A stretch of DNA of 21,492 nucleotides from Streptomyces sp. NRRL F-2664 (lineage in GTDB: Bacteria > Actinomycetota > Actinomycetes > Streptomycetales > Streptomycetaceae), in contig NZ_JOFX01000058.1 of assembly GCF_000719345.1 (NCBI RefSeq), positions 1-21,492 of the forward strand. Direction: 5' to 3'. The notes beneath the pieces are model-generated. The model was not told the origin of the DNA and ran no database searches. It worked only from the letters and a program-made list of their open reading frames with translations. Every line of letters starts with the position of its first letter. Position 1 is the stretch's first letter. Made by a program: the position numbers and the translations under genes. This document shows positions 1-8,047 of this stretch, piece by piece.

Positions 1-693
1 GTTGAGCGTAGACACCTTGCCCAACAGCCCTGGGGCCCCGTCCGTTTCACAGCCCTCGCCCCGTCACCCGATCGGTGGCCACTCTGAAAATGCTCAGTCA
101 TGGAGAGGCGGCGCCCGGCGCCTCCGTGGCGGTCATCACTGCCCTACCGAATGCCGCACCCAGACACATTACGAAGTGAATCCTTGACTCAGGGCACTGG
201 ATGATGAGACCGATTGCATTTGTGGCGCATTTGCTTGCCGGTTGATGCTGGCCGCCACGCAGTTGAGTAACTCGGCGCGTATTTTCAGACCCGCCCACCA
301 TCTCCTCTGGCAGAAGCGATCGGGCCCCCGCTGCCCGAGTCGGTCACCGCTATGCGGCAGCAAGCAGTTGTGCAGTCGCTTCTTGCCATTGGGGTCCTTT
401 CGGACGCCTGCAGCCTGCACTGGAGCCACCCTCCCGGGTGGCGGCCAGGGCCGTCGTCCACTCAACGAGGGCAACGGGGCATCGAGCACCGGTCGGCAAG
501 GAGGCAACGAAGCACCCGAGTTGAAGGGCTGCGAAATCTGATATTCCGCTCAATAGGCTGTGCGGGTTTGCCTGTTGCATCACACGGTCAGCGGCCGGTC
601 TGAACAAGCCCAGTGTCCCGTGTCGCCTCGCGGACACCTGAAAAATGTGTCTAGATTGCGGCCACGGACCCCTGGAAGCGGAGAGACGAGACT
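1..693. other. Left-edge stretch with no recognisable gene
   Basis: All six frames give only short reading frames with no recognisable family motif, and none has a convincing ribosome binding site together with coding-like third positions. The right-hand part must hold the promoter of the LCP gene that starts at 694. A TAGATT hexamer at 652-657 could serve as a -10 element and GGACA near 632-636 as a poor -35, but the 15-base spacing is short, so I do not call a promoter. A small inverted repeat (GACAC at 633-637, GTGTC at 647-651) overlaps that spot. Confidence 0.5.
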
Positions 694-1821
694 GTGCCTG
701 CCCACCCCTCCCCCGCCCGAGCAGCTGCACATCAGGATCCTGCGAGATCTGAAAGCGCCAGCAGGAATAGCGGCAGACGCCGCACACTCATGGGCATCAT
801 GGCAGCAGCTGTCGCAGCCTCGGCCATTTCCTACGGCCTTGCCCACGCTTCGGAAGGGGCCTTTATGCCGGGATTGCACAGGGTAGACGTTCGGCACGAT
901 GCAAAAATCCGGCCGGAAAAGGGCGCTGGAACCAATATCCTCCTCATGGGAACCGATCACCGCGGCACCCTCACACAGTCTGAGAAGAATAAGTTCCATG
1001 CCGGCGGTGTAGCCTGCGGCTGCAGCGATGTGATGATGCTGGTACACCTCTCTGCACGTGCCGATCTGATTTCAGTCGTCAGCCTGCCTCGCGACTCCTA
1101 CGCCATGATCCCGCCATACAACGGGCGTGGCGCGCGGCCCGCGAAACTCAATGCCGCGTACGAAACAGGAGGGCCGGCCCTGGCTGTCCAGGCAGTTGAA
1201 TCGATGACCGGTGTATATATTGACCGGTTCCTCCAGGTCGACTTCCGGAGGTTCATCGACTCCGTGGACGCCTTCACCGGCGTAGAAGTGTGTACCGAGC
1301 GCCCTCTCACCGATCCCTCTACCCACCTGGACCTGAAGCCCGGGAAACACCATCTTTCGGGGGGCCAGGCGCTGCAGTACGTACGCTCGCGAAAGACGGA
1401 CTCATCAGCCGACCTGGGCAGGATCCAGAGGCAGCAGCGCTTCCTCGTCGCCGTACTGAAGAAATTCAAAGGGGCAGGTTTTACCGACATCGAAAAGGTG
1501 TCCAAGGTCAGCAGAGCCCTGCTGGGAGACGCGACGGCGGATTCCGGCTTCGGCGTAGATGAGATGCTGGATCTGGCCAAGAGGATCCGTGCTCTCACTC
1601 CCTCTCAGGCGGAGTTCACAGTTGTGCCCGTCGAACGTTTTCACCAGGTTCCCGAGGTGGGTGACACTCTCCTGTGGGATGCGAGAAAGGCATCCGAGGT
1701 GTTCAAAAAGCTAAATGCCGACCAGCCTCTCACGGAATATGGTTCACAGAAGCGCCTCACTGATCCGCCAAAATTCTTCGTCCACGAGGCGGCCCGGGGT
1801 GACACCCTGGCCTGCGGTTAA
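694..1821 (+). CDS. LCP (LytR-CpsA-Psr) family cell-wall ligase
   Basis: This is a 375-residue membrane-anchored protein of the family that transfers undecaprenyl-linked glycopolymers (teichoic acid-type or capsule-like) onto peptidoglycan on the outer face of the membrane. A basic cytoplasmic N-terminus ending in RRR (28-30) is followed by one membrane segment (about 31-52). The LCP domain covers about 79-255. NILLMGTDHRG (81-91), S-D at 111-112, LPRDS (131-135), the KLNAAYETGG block (151-160), R231 and R233 of YVRSRK, and D240/R243 are the conserved phosphate- and lipid-binding positions. The C-x-C just before the S-D pair (108-110) occurs in a Streptomyces subfamily. I chose the GTG at 694 because it keeps the arginine cluster ahead of the membrane helix; ATG 790 inside the helix start is a poorer alternative. 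Third-codon GC is low: I counted 29 of 40 codons from position 934. The polymer substrate cannot be told from sequence. Confidence 0.9.
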   Translation: MPAHPSPARAAAHQDPARSESASRNSGRRRTLMGIMAAAVAASAISYGLAHASEGAFMPGLHRVDVRHDAKIRPEKGAGTNILLMGTDHRGTLTQSEKNKFHAGGVACGCSDVMMLVHLSARADLISVVSLPRDSYAMIPPYNGRGARPAKLNAAYETGGPALAVQAVESMTGVYIDRFLQVDFRRFIDSVDAFTGVEVCTERPLTDPSTHLDLKPGKHHLSGGQALQYVRSRKTDSSADLGRIQRQQRFLVAVLKKFKGAGFTDIEKVSKVSRALLGDATADSGFGVDEMLDLAKRIRALTPSQAEFTVVPVERFHQVPEVGDTLLWDARKASEVFKKLNADQPLTEYGSQKRLTDPPKFFVHEAARGDTLACG

Positions 1822-2482
1822 GCGGGGCCCAGCACCGCCGGCGAGCAGACGCAGCGGAACAAGACCGCCGAGACTGGACGGGCGCTGCGGCAGCCCCGTA
1901 TGGGCGGGGCGGCCTAGCCCGGTTCGCCGCTGATCTAGAGCATGCGCCAATCCGAATTCCGACGGCCTCGTCAAGACCGCAGCCGAGGCTCGAACTTCCG
2001 CGGAGGGCGAGATGAGAGGATTTCCGCACCCGTCCACTCCTGGCTGCGGCTCATGCTGTCGGTCCGCGTGGGAACGGGCTCCCGCGAAAGGATTTCCCCG
2101 GCACACGGCGGACCTGGCCGTTCAGCCGCCACTCCACTCCCCACTCCTGGCAGCGGCAGGCGGCATCCGGGTCTGGCGCGCCGGGACGGGGCGGTGCTGC
2201 GAGGGCAGGCGCGCACATCCAGCCGCCGGCCCCGTCCCCGGCCTGATCCCGCCCGCCGCGAGCACGGCCCCGAGCTTGTCCCGCTCCGGCGGACGCCTCT
2301 GGCGTACTGGTCAGGCCGCGAGGGCGGCGTACCCGGCAGGCTGCGGTAGCCGGGACCGCTTCGGAGCCGGTGCAGTGACACCGGCTCTGGATCCACTCGG
2401 ATACCGGTGCGGGCAGGTCGGGGGAACAGGGCCGGCCTGCGCGTATCCGATGCATTCATCGATTCCCGGGGAGTAACGGCTG
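1822..2482. other. Non-coding gap between LCP and PBP genes
   Basis: About 660 bases without a recognisable gene. Short overlapping frames exist on both strands, but none has a family motif. A GC-rich hairpin (GCCCCG at 1893-1898, loop TATGGG, CGGGGC at 1905-1910), about 70 bases after the LCP stop, may help end LCP transcription. The promoter of the PBP gene should lie in the right half; I could not pick out -35/-10 boxes. Confidence 0.5.
1893..1910 (+). terminator. Possible terminator hairpin after the LCP gene
   Basis: A perfect 6-bp all-GC stem with a 6-base loop, 71 bases downstream of the LCP stop codon. No T-tract follows, which is common for actinomycete terminators but also leaves the call weak. 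Confidence 0.3.
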
Positions 2483-4366
2483 ATGCTGCAGAAAAGGCAG
2501 GTCGGGGCGCGGCGGCTGCGCTGGGTTCTTCTCACCCTGCTGCTGGGCGCCCCTGGCGCGGCGGTCGCAGCTGCCTACGTCCTGGTACAGGTGCCGCCTG
2601 CGCAGCCGTCTGCTGTGGCTCAGGAGAATACGTACTACTACTCGGATGGGACCCTGCTCGCCCGTGAGGGGCACCTGCGACGCCAGAACGTCAGGCTGTC
2701 AGACATCCCGGGGGGCGTGCGCCAGGCGGTCCTGGCGGCAGAGGACAGGGATTTCTACACACGGGGGGCCATCGACCCCAGAGCAGTGCTGCGGGGAGCC
2801 TGGAGCACGGTGGTCGGCAAGGGCCGGCAGTCTGGCTCCACCATCACTCAGCAGTATGTGAAGAATTACTACCTGAGTCAGGACCAGTCTCTCAGCAGGA
2901 AATTCAGAGAGATGGTAATCGCCGTGAAACTGGGTGGCGTCAAATCTAAGGACGAGATCCTTGAAGGGTACTTGAACACCAGCTACTTCGGGAGAGGCGC
3001 CTATGGGATCCAGGCGGCTTCGCAAGCATACTACGGCAAAGACGCATCGAACGTATCGACCGAGGAGGGTGCATACCTTGCGGCCCTCCTCAACGCCCCT
3101 AGTATCTCCGACGTCGCTAATCAGCCCAAAGGGCGGGGCAGAGTTCTGGCGCGCTGGAATTACGTGCTGGATGGGATGGTTGCGCAAGGGTGGCTGGACC
3201 GTTCCCGGCGCGCTGGTATGCATTTCCCTGAGCCCCTGGCCCGCACGGAGTCGGCCAGGGGGCTTTCCGGGCAGCGCGGCTATCTAGTCGAAGCGGTCAA
3301 GAAGTACCTCTACCGGCACGGAGTCGTCGATAGCGAGCAGTTCGAAGCCGGCGGGTATCTGATCTGGACGTCCATCGACCGGCAGCGCCAGCGTGGCCTC
3401 CAGGATGCGGTGGCAGCAGAGGTGACGAGCAAACTGCAGCCGGGGCGGCGCCCAGAGGACCGCCTGCTCCGCGTGGGCGGCGCATCGATCGAGCCCTCCA
3501 CCGGACGTGTGGTCGCCCTGTATGGAGGGGCTGATTACACGAAGCAGTACGTCAGCAACGCAACCCGCGAGGACTATTCCCCGGGCTCGCTGTTCAAACC
3601 GCTTGTTTTCGCGGCAGCAGTCCAGTCTGGAGCGCGCACCGGGGACGGCCGTCCCATCGGGGCTGACACCGTCTACAACGGTGACAGCCGGCTCCCGATC
3701 CGGGTGGAAGGGGGTTATTACATTCCGGAGAATGAAAGCAACGCCTCTTACGGGCCGGTGACGGTTCGCACCGCAATGGAGAGGTCCGTGAACACCGTAT
3801 TCACCCAGATGGCGGTGGACACTGGGCTGGACCGGGTCCGCGAGACAGCCATCGCGATGGGTGTTCCGCAAAGCGCTCCGGGCCTGCTCGCAGGACCAGC
3901 GCTGGCGCTCGGGGTAGCACAGGTAAGCGTCCTGGACATGGCTAGCACTTACGCCACCCTTGCCCGCCGGGGCGAGCACTGCCCCTGGAGCATTGTAGAC
4001 AAAATGGCCAGGAGCGGAGGCGAGGCTGTGGCGCTTCCCGAACGCCCTGTCTCTTCCGCCCTCTCCGCAGAGGCCGCTGACACCACCAGTGACCTATTGG
4101 CGGGTGTGATCGCCAAAGGCACAGGCAGGGCAGCACAAGGCATCAGCAGGCCCGCCGCTGGCAAGACCGGGACAAGTGAAGAGAACCGCGCTGCCTGGTT
4201 CGCCGGTTACACCTCCGAGCTGTCCACCGTGGTCGCGGTCATGGGCCAGGACCCCGACACCGGACAGCTGAAGTCTCTCCACAAGGCGCTGGGCACGGAG
4301 GTGATCCACGGCGGTGACCACCCGGCACGCATCTGGGCGGCCTACATGAAGAGGGCGCTGGGCTGA
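2483..4366 (+). CDS. Class A (bifunctional) penicillin-binding protein
   Basis: A 627-residue peptidoglycan synthase combining glycan polymerisation and peptide cross-linking on the outer face of the membrane. A short basic N-terminus and one membrane anchor (about 13-36) come first. The GT51 glycosyltransferase domain (about 50-225) has the catalytic glutamate E87 in AAEDRDFY, the SGSTITQQ box (117-124), the K-F-R-E block and the GRGAYGI box. The transpeptidase domain (about 330-600) has S369-L-F-K372, S435-V-N437 and K561-T-G563, so all three catalytic motifs are intact. The first motif is SLFK where STFK is most frequent. There are no PASTA repeats, so the protein is shorter than many actinobacterial PBP1 homologues. 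ATG 2483 is preceded by GGGGAG at 2468-2473. It lies downstream of an LCP gene, a sensible envelope pairing, but the gap is too long to call an operon. Codon use resembles the LCP gene and not the operon that follows. Confidence 0.93.
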   Translation: MLQKRQVGARRLRWVLLTLLLGAPGAAVAAAYVLVQVPPAQPSAVAQENTYYYSDGTLLAREGHLRRQNVRLSDIPGGVRQAVLAAEDRDFYTRGAIDPRAVLRGAWSTVVGKGRQSGSTITQQYVKNYYLSQDQSLSRKFREMVIAVKLGGVKSKDEILEGYLNTSYFGRGAYGIQAASQAYYGKDASNVSTEEGAYLAALLNAPSISDVANQPKGRGRVLARWNYVLDGMVAQGWLDRSRRAGMHFPEPLARTESARGLSGQRGYLVEAVKKYLYRHGVVDSEQFEAGGYLIWTSIDRQRQRGLQDAVAAEVTSKLQPGRRPEDRLLRVGGASIEPSTGRVVALYGGADYTKQYVSNATREDYSPGSLFKPLVFAAAVQSGARTGDGRPIGADTVYNGDSRLPIRVEGGYYIPENESNASYGPVTVRTAMERSVNTVFTQMAVDTGLDRVRETAIAMGVPQSAPGLLAGPALALGVAQVSVLDMASTYATLARRGEHCPWSIVDKMARSGGEAVALPERPVSSALSAEAADTTSDLLAGVIAKGTGRAAQGISRPAAGKTGTSEENRAAWFAGYTSELSTVVAVMGQDPDTGQLKSLHKALGTEVIHGGDHPARIWAAYMKRALG

Positions 4367-4865
4367 GGGGCGCAGCGACCGCTCGACAGGACGTCCGCCC
4401 CGGCCAACACCAGGACGGACGCGCCGGATCCAGTTCAGGGACCTCGCCGCTGCGGTCAGCTCCTCGGGCCGTGGCCTCAGATGGCCGCCAAGCGGGGCAA
4501 CCGCCAAAGAATCCGCCCAGAGGATCCTTCGCACCTCTCGGCTATACCGGGAAGGACCGGACCGGCTTAAGTTGACGGCGCCGCGGGGAAAGCCTCTCCA
4601 CGGCCTCCTCGCGTGGCAGGCGGCAGGACTTTCGCGCCTTTGCGGACGGAGCTGTGAAATCGATGGCTCGGCCGTCAGCCCCGGTTCGGCGCCTTAGAGC
4701 GCACGCGTCCCCATTCGCAGCCGCTTCGGTTCCCCTCCGGGGACTCGTGGCCGCGCTATAAGAGTGCCGCAGTCCGGCCTTTTGGGGAGTCAGGCAGGAT
4801 CTCTCCGCCTGGCTGGGCATTGCGCAGAGCGCTCATAGCGGTCCGGGTTCGAGCCTTTCGGCCAC

Positions 4866-4895
4866 CTTTCGCCGCCGCCGCAGCGACGGCGAAAG
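4866..4895 (+). terminator. Stem-loop, possible terminator upstream of the moa operon
   Basis: CTTTCGCCG (4866-4874) pairs with CGGCGAAAG (4887-4895) as a 9-bp perfect stem, extended by one mismatch and two more pairs around a CCGCAG loop. There is no T-tract. It lies about 500 bases after the PBP stop and 150 before the first moa-operon gene, so it could end read-through or be part of a leader structure. Confidence 0.3.
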
Positions 4896-5002
4896 GAGCG
4901 CCTTCCCGTGCTCCCCAACTGGCGCAGCGCGGTCAGCGCTGGCAGACTGCAGGGTACGAAATCGGGACGGAAAGCAGCCTGATTGAGAGTAACCGCAGCG
5001 GC

Positions 5003-5024
5003 GGCGCTCCGCCAGCGGAGCGCC
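5003..5024 (+). promoter_or_regulatory. Perfect 9-bp leader hairpin just upstream of the operon's first gene
   Basis: GGCGCTCCG (5003-5011), loop CCAG, and CGGAGCGCC (5016-5024) form a perfect 9-bp stem ending 21 bases before the ATG at 5046. It is followed by CGGAAAA. If transcription begins upstream, this hairpin lies in the 5' leader and could attenuate transcription or influence initiation. It does not resemble the larger multi-helix moco RNA motif. Function is inferred from position only. Confidence 0.35.
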
Positions 5025-5045
5025 CGGAAAACCAACGGGATACTC

Positions 5046-5348
5046 ATGGATGCCAGTGAGCGAACCCAGAAGGCCGCGCTTGTTTGCGACTTTTGTTCAG
5101 GTCCGGCTCCAGCCACCTGCTCTTATCCGGCTGGCGCTGTATGTTATACGGCTCAGGGCACCTCGCACTGGCTCCCGCCGGGCTTGTGGTTCGCTTGCGG
5201 GCGGTGCAGGGATTTCATCGACCACGGCCGGCTCGATGCCTTGGCTGCGTGGGTGGGATACGAGGACATACCTGATTCCTGGGCGTCATTCCTGCAGGCA
5301 CGGTCGGGGAGTCCTTCCGGCGTGCCCTCTGTGGAGTACAGGGGTTGA
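5046..5348 (+). CDS. Small CxxC/CxxC putative zinc-binding protein
   Basis: A 100-residue protein. Two CxxC pairs, C14-x2-C17 (CDFCSGP) and C51-x2-C54 (CGRCRDFI), are spaced as expected for one structural zinc site. The segment between them (YPAGAV ... W-F-A) recalls a small actinobacterial family with the signature CDFC-x-P-x-P-x(n)-YPA. No enzyme motif is visible, and the role in that family is not known to me. Start: ATG 5046; longer versions from 4983 would pass through the leader hairpin. Ribosome binding is weak (ACGGGA about 10 bases upstream). The stop at 5348 is only 16 bases before moaA, so it is probably the first gene of the operon. It could be a regulator, a metal carrier or a partner protein; I cannot choose between these. 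Confidence 0.75.
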   Translation: MDASERTQKAALVCDFCSGPAPATCSYPAGAVCYTAQGTSHWLPPGLWFACGRCRDFIDHGRLDALAAWVGYEDIPDSWASFLQARSGSPSGVPSVEYRG

Positions 5349-5364
5349 TCACGGTGAGGTCGTC

Positions 5365-6417
5365 ATGAAGAACGGCGCCGTCGGAACCGGCCCCCGCGAC
5401 CTCTTCGGGCGGCCTCTGGGCGATCTGCGGCTGTCGGTTACTGATCAGTGCAATCTGCGGTGCCAGTACTGCATGCCCGAGGAGCACTACACCTGGCTGC
5501 CGCGCAGCGATCTGCTGACTGTCGGTGAGATCGGCAGGCTGGTGGACGTGTTCATATCGCTCGGCGTTGCCAAAGTGCGCTTGACTGGCGGGGAGCCGCT
5601 CATCCGCCCAGAGCTCAGCCAGATCGTCTCCGAACTGGCGGGGAGGTTCGGTGCGGGTCTGCGCGACCTCGCCGTGACCACGAACGGTGTCCTGCTGGCC
5701 AAGCATGTCGCAGCCCTGAAGGAAGCCGGCCTGAGCCGGGTGACGGTGAGCCTTGACACCCTGCGCCCCGACCGGTTCGAAGCGCTCAGCCGGCGGAAGT
5801 CCCACGGGAGTGTGATGGCGGGCATCCGGTCCCTGGCGGAGGCCGGATTCACCGGCACGAAGATCGATACGGTGGTCATGCGGGGGGTGAACGAAGACGA
5901 GCTTGCCGATCTGATCGAGTTCGGGCGCGGCGTCCGGGCCGAAGTGCGGTTCATCGAGTACATGGACGTGGGCGGTGCCACCGGCTGGCAGCCCTCGAAA
6001 GTCGTCTCCAGGGCGGAGATACTGGAGAGCCTCGAGAGGCACTACGGTGCCGCCCCGGTCGTGGTGGAAGCGGGGGGCCCTGCACCGGCTGACCGCTACG
6101 GCCTGCCCGGCGGCCGGGTCTTCGGAGTTGTCTCCTCCACGACGCAGCCGTTCTGCAGTACCTGCAACCGCACCCGCCTGACCGCCGACGGCATATTGCT
6201 GACATGCCTGTACTCCCTCAGCGGGCTGAACCTGCGCGCCCCGCTGCGGGAAGGGGCGAGCCAAGCCGAGTTGCGCGAGCTGGTGGAGTCGGTATGGCTC
6301 CGCCGGGCCGACCGCGGCGCGGAGAACAGGCTGGCGCAGCGTGAGCGGGGGGTCTTCGTCCCGCTGGACCGCTTGCGTGACGACCCGCATCTGGAGATGC
6401 ACACCCGTGGCGGGTGA
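5365..6417 (+). CDS. moaA: GTP 3',8-cyclase MoaA (radical SAM)
   Basis: A 350-residue radical S-adenosylmethionine enzyme that converts GTP to 3',8-cyclo-dGTP, the first step of molybdopterin synthesis, in the cytoplasm. The N-terminal [4Fe-4S] ligands are C29, C33 and C36 ([10 protein letters not shown]). The SAM-binding GGEP follows at 75-78. The second cluster that binds GTP is held by C264, C267 and C281 ([10 protein letters not shown] and LTCLYS). The conserved C-terminal Gly-Gly tail needed for catalysis is present (G349-G350). The length fits the family. I chose ATG 5365 over a start at 5050, which would run through the preceding gene in another frame; GGTGAGG at 5353-5359 serves as the ribosome binding site. 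Every catalytic feature is intact, so this is an active-looking enzyme. It stands in an operon with moaC and a moaD-moaE fusion. Confidence 0.97.
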   Translation: MKNGAVGTGPRDLFGRPLGDLRLSVTDQCNLRCQYCMPEEHYTWLPRSDLLTVGEIGRLVDVFISLGVAKVRLTGGEPLIRPELSQIVSELAGRFGAGLRDLAVTTNGVLLAKHVAALKEAGLSRVTVSLDTLRPDRFEALSRRKSHGSVMAGIRSLAEAGFTGTKIDTVVMRGVNEDELADLIEFGRGVRAEVRFIEYMDVGGATGWQPSKVVSRAEILESLERHYGAAPVVVEAGGPAPADRYGLPGGRVFGVVSSTTQPFCSTCNRTRLTADGILLTCLYSLSGLNLRAPLREGASQAELRELVESVWLRRADRGAENRLAQRERGVFVPLDRLRDDPHLEMHTRGG

Positions 6418-6456
6418 GGGCTGCTTCCTCCCCGCGGTGAGCTCTTGGAGGATCCC

Positions 6457-6831
6457 GTGTCCGTACATGCTCCGTCCGCCGGCGGCCACGGCCGTGCGGC
6501 AGACCACACTTCGTGCAGCGGCACAGCCCGGGTCCTGACGGACGCCCAGGCGCAGGAGCGGGTGGCTGCACTGCCGGGCTGGTCGCTGGACGGGGGCCGG
6601 CTGGCCCGTACGTTCTGGTGTCCGACGTTCGCCGCGGCGATGGAGTTCGTCGCCGCCGTCGGGCGTGCTGCGGAAGAGCGGAACCACCACCCGGACCTGA
6701 GCATCACGGCGAAGAGGAACGTCGGCGTCGTGCTGTGGACGCACAAGCTCGACGGACTCACCGACCTTGACTTCGGCTTCGCCGCCGCCATTGATGCTAT
6801 CCGCGAGCAGCTGAGGGGAGTCGGCGGATGA
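6457..6831 (+). CDS. Pterin-4a-carbinolamine dehydratase (PCD/DCoH family)
   Basis: A 124-residue COG2154 protein. The family dehydrates 4a-hydroxytetrahydropterins, and some members that occur beside moa genes have been proposed to act in pterin or molybdopterin metabolism. The signature E74-x2-H77-H78-P79 ... W94-T95-H96 ... D103 is complete, so the active-site histidines are kept. The fold occupies about residues 24-120; the first 23 residues are a poorly conserved extension. GTG 6457 is chosen because GGAGG sits at 6447-6451 with a 5-base spacer; TTG 6445 is possible but would overlap that site. The stop overlaps the moaC start by four bases (ATGA), so the two are probably translationally coupled. 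No aromatic amino acid hydroxylase lies nearby, so a phenylalanine-hydroxylase role is not suggested. Confidence 0.9.
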   Translation: MSVHAPSAGGHGRAADHTSCSGTARVLTDAQAQERVAALPGWSLDGGRLARTFWCPTFAAAMEFVAAVGRAAEERNHHPDLSITAKRNVGVVLWTHKLDGLTDLDFGFAAAIDAIREQLRGVGG

Positions 6832-7373
6832 CGCGCGACGGCGACTCAGCAGACCGCCCTGCGGCAGGCAGGCTCACCCACGTCGACGACCACGGTGCGG
6901 CGCGGATGGTCGACGTGTCCGGCAAGGCCGTCACCGTGCGCCATGCCGTCGCCTCGGCCGAGGTCGTCATGGCACCGGCCACGCTGCAAGTGATCACCGA
7001 GAACAGCGCGGCCAAAGGCGATGTGCTGGCCACCGCCCGGCTCGCAGGGATCATGGCCGCAAAGCGCACTGGGGAGCTCATCCCGCTGTGCCACCCGCTG
7101 CCCGTCGAGTCAGTCAGGGTCGACCTGGTTCCGACAGCGCCCGACCGGCTGCTGATCACGGCCCGTGCAACCCTGACCGGGCGCACCGGGGTTGAGATGG
7201 AAGCGCTGACCGCGGTCTCCGTCGCGGGACTGACGGTAATCGACATGTGCAAGGCGGTGGACCGGGGAATCGAGATCACCCGCGTCCGCCTCGAGGAGAA
7301 GAGCGGTGGACGCTCGGGACACTGGCTGCGTGCCGGTGCGGCTCCCTCCGGCAGTGCGGACGGATCGAGGTAG
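6828..7373 (+). CDS. moaC: Cyclic pyranopterin monophosphate synthase MoaC
   Basis: A 181-residue enzyme that turns the MoaA product 3',8-cyclo-dGTP into cyclic pyranopterin monophosphate (cPMP). The diagnostic blocks are all present: [19 protein letters not shown] (63-81), LIPLCHPLP (84-92) with the active-site H89, [18 protein letters not shown] (118-135), and D139-M-C-K142, the aspartate-lysine pair that corresponds to the catalytic pair of the E. coli enzyme. The [11 protein letters not shown] tail (156-166) is typical. About 15 extra residues at each end are weakly conserved. It starts inside the end of the dehydratase gene (ATGA overlap at 6828-6831) and ends 5 bases before the next start, which supports one polycistronic message. 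Confidence 0.97.
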   Translation: MTRDGDSADRPAAGRLTHVDDHGAARMVDVSGKAVTVRHAVASAEVVMAPATLQVITENSAAKGDVLATARLAGIMAAKRTGELIPLCHPLPVESVRVDLVPTAPDRLLITARATLTGRTGVEMEALTAVSVAGLTVIDMCKAVDRGIEITRVRLEEKSGGRSGHWLRAGAAPSGSADGSR

Positions 7374-7378
7374 CGGGG

Positions 7379-8047
7379 ATGAGCGTCGAGATAGAGTTGC
7401 TGTACTTCGGCATCCTGCGTGAGCAGCTCGGTGTGCACCGCGAAAGCGTCAGCATGGCCGCTGGCGCCACGGTCGGCGATTTGGTCCAGGACGTCGGTGT
7501 CCGCCACCCCCGTTTCGCATACGCCGGGGGCAGGCTGCGCATCGCGGTCAACGAGGAGTTCGCGAAGCACGAGCAGGTACTCAGGCCGGGTGACACGGTG
7601 GCTTTCATCCCGCCGATCGCGGGAGGCTCGGACCGCTATTGCGTACTGACCGATGAGCCGCTCCGGGTAGAGCCCGTACTCGATGCCGTGCGCGGGCCGG
7701 ACAGCGGAGGGCTGGTGGTGTTCATCGGCACCGTGCGCAACGAGAGCCAAGGCCGCGACGTCGTCCGGTTGCACTACGAAGCCTATCCCTCCATGGTCCT
7801 TCGCGCCCTGAACTCGATCATCGACAGATGCGAGCTGGCCGCCGAGGGCGTGAGAGTCGCCGTGGCCCACCGCACGGGCGACCTGCAGGTCGGGGAGACG
7901 GCCGTCGTCCTGGCCGCCGCCGCTCCGCACCGCGCCGATGCCTTCACTGCCGCACGCACCTGCATAGAGCTGCTGAAACAGGAGGTGCCGATCTGGAAGA
8001 AGGAGTTCTCGGCCGACGGCGCCGAGTGGGTCGGGATGCGCCCGTGA
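7379..8047 (+). CDS. moaX: MoaD-MoaE fusion, molybdopterin synthase (MoaX type)
   Basis: A 222-residue fusion of the small and large subunits of molybdopterin synthase, which adds two sulfurs to cPMP to give the dithiolene of MPT. Residues 1-83 are a ubiquitin-like MoaD domain ending in IAG82-G83. Residues 87-222 are MoaE, with [10 protein letters not shown], the HYEAY block, APHRADAF and the catalytic lysine segment [12 protein letters not shown]. In free MoaD the terminal Gly-Gly carries the thiocarboxylate. In the mycobacterial fusion MoaX the protein is cleaved after the Gly pair to become active. The Gly pair here lies at nearly the same place, so the same processing is likely (inference). 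ATG 7379 has GAGG at 7366-7369. The MoaD-activating adenylyltransferase (MoeB/MoeZR) is not in the window and must come from elsewhere. Confidence 0.95.
   Translation: MSVEIELLYFGILREQLGVHRESVSMAAGATVGDLVQDVGVRHPRFAYAGGRLRIAVNEEFAKHEQVLRPGDTVAFIPPIAGGSDRYCVLTDEPLRVEPVLDAVRGPDSGGLVVFIGTVRNESQGRDVVRLHYEAYPSMVLRALNSIIDRCELAAEGVRVAVAHRTGDLQVGETAVVLAAAAPHRADAFTAARTCIELLKQEVPIWKKEFSADGAEWVGMRP

Larger units (their letters stand above)
4367..5045. other. Non-coding leader region of the moa operon
   Basis: About 680 bases with no recognisable gene on either strand. The right part holds two hairpins, listed separately (4866-4895 and 5003-5024). A promoter for the downstream operon is expected here, but I could not identify one. 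The string GGGTTCGAGCC near 4846-4856 resembles a tRNA T-loop, but no acceptor or anticodon arm can be folded around it. Confidence 0.5.

Noticed and set aside
1822..2482. Overlapping frames of 120-160 codons on both strands between the LCP and PBP genes.
   Set aside because: None has a family motif, a convincing ribosome binding site or consistent codon bias.
4842..4862. A tRNA T-loop-like string (GGGTTCGAGCC).
   Set aside because: The flanks do not form a 5-bp T stem, and no acceptor, D or anticodon arm can be drawn.
4367..5045. A molybdenum-cofactor riboswitch ahead of the moa operon.
   Set aside because: Only two simple hairpins are visible; I could not find the multi-helix arrangement of the moco RNA motif.
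5050..5364. A longer moaA start giving a 455-residue protein.
   Set aside because: The extra 105 residues lie over the CxxC gene in a different frame and match nothing in MoaA; ATG 5365 gives the family length.
5215..6744. A 509-codon minus-strand frame opposite moaA.
   Set aside because: MoaA has every catalytic motif on the plus strand; the antisense translation has none.
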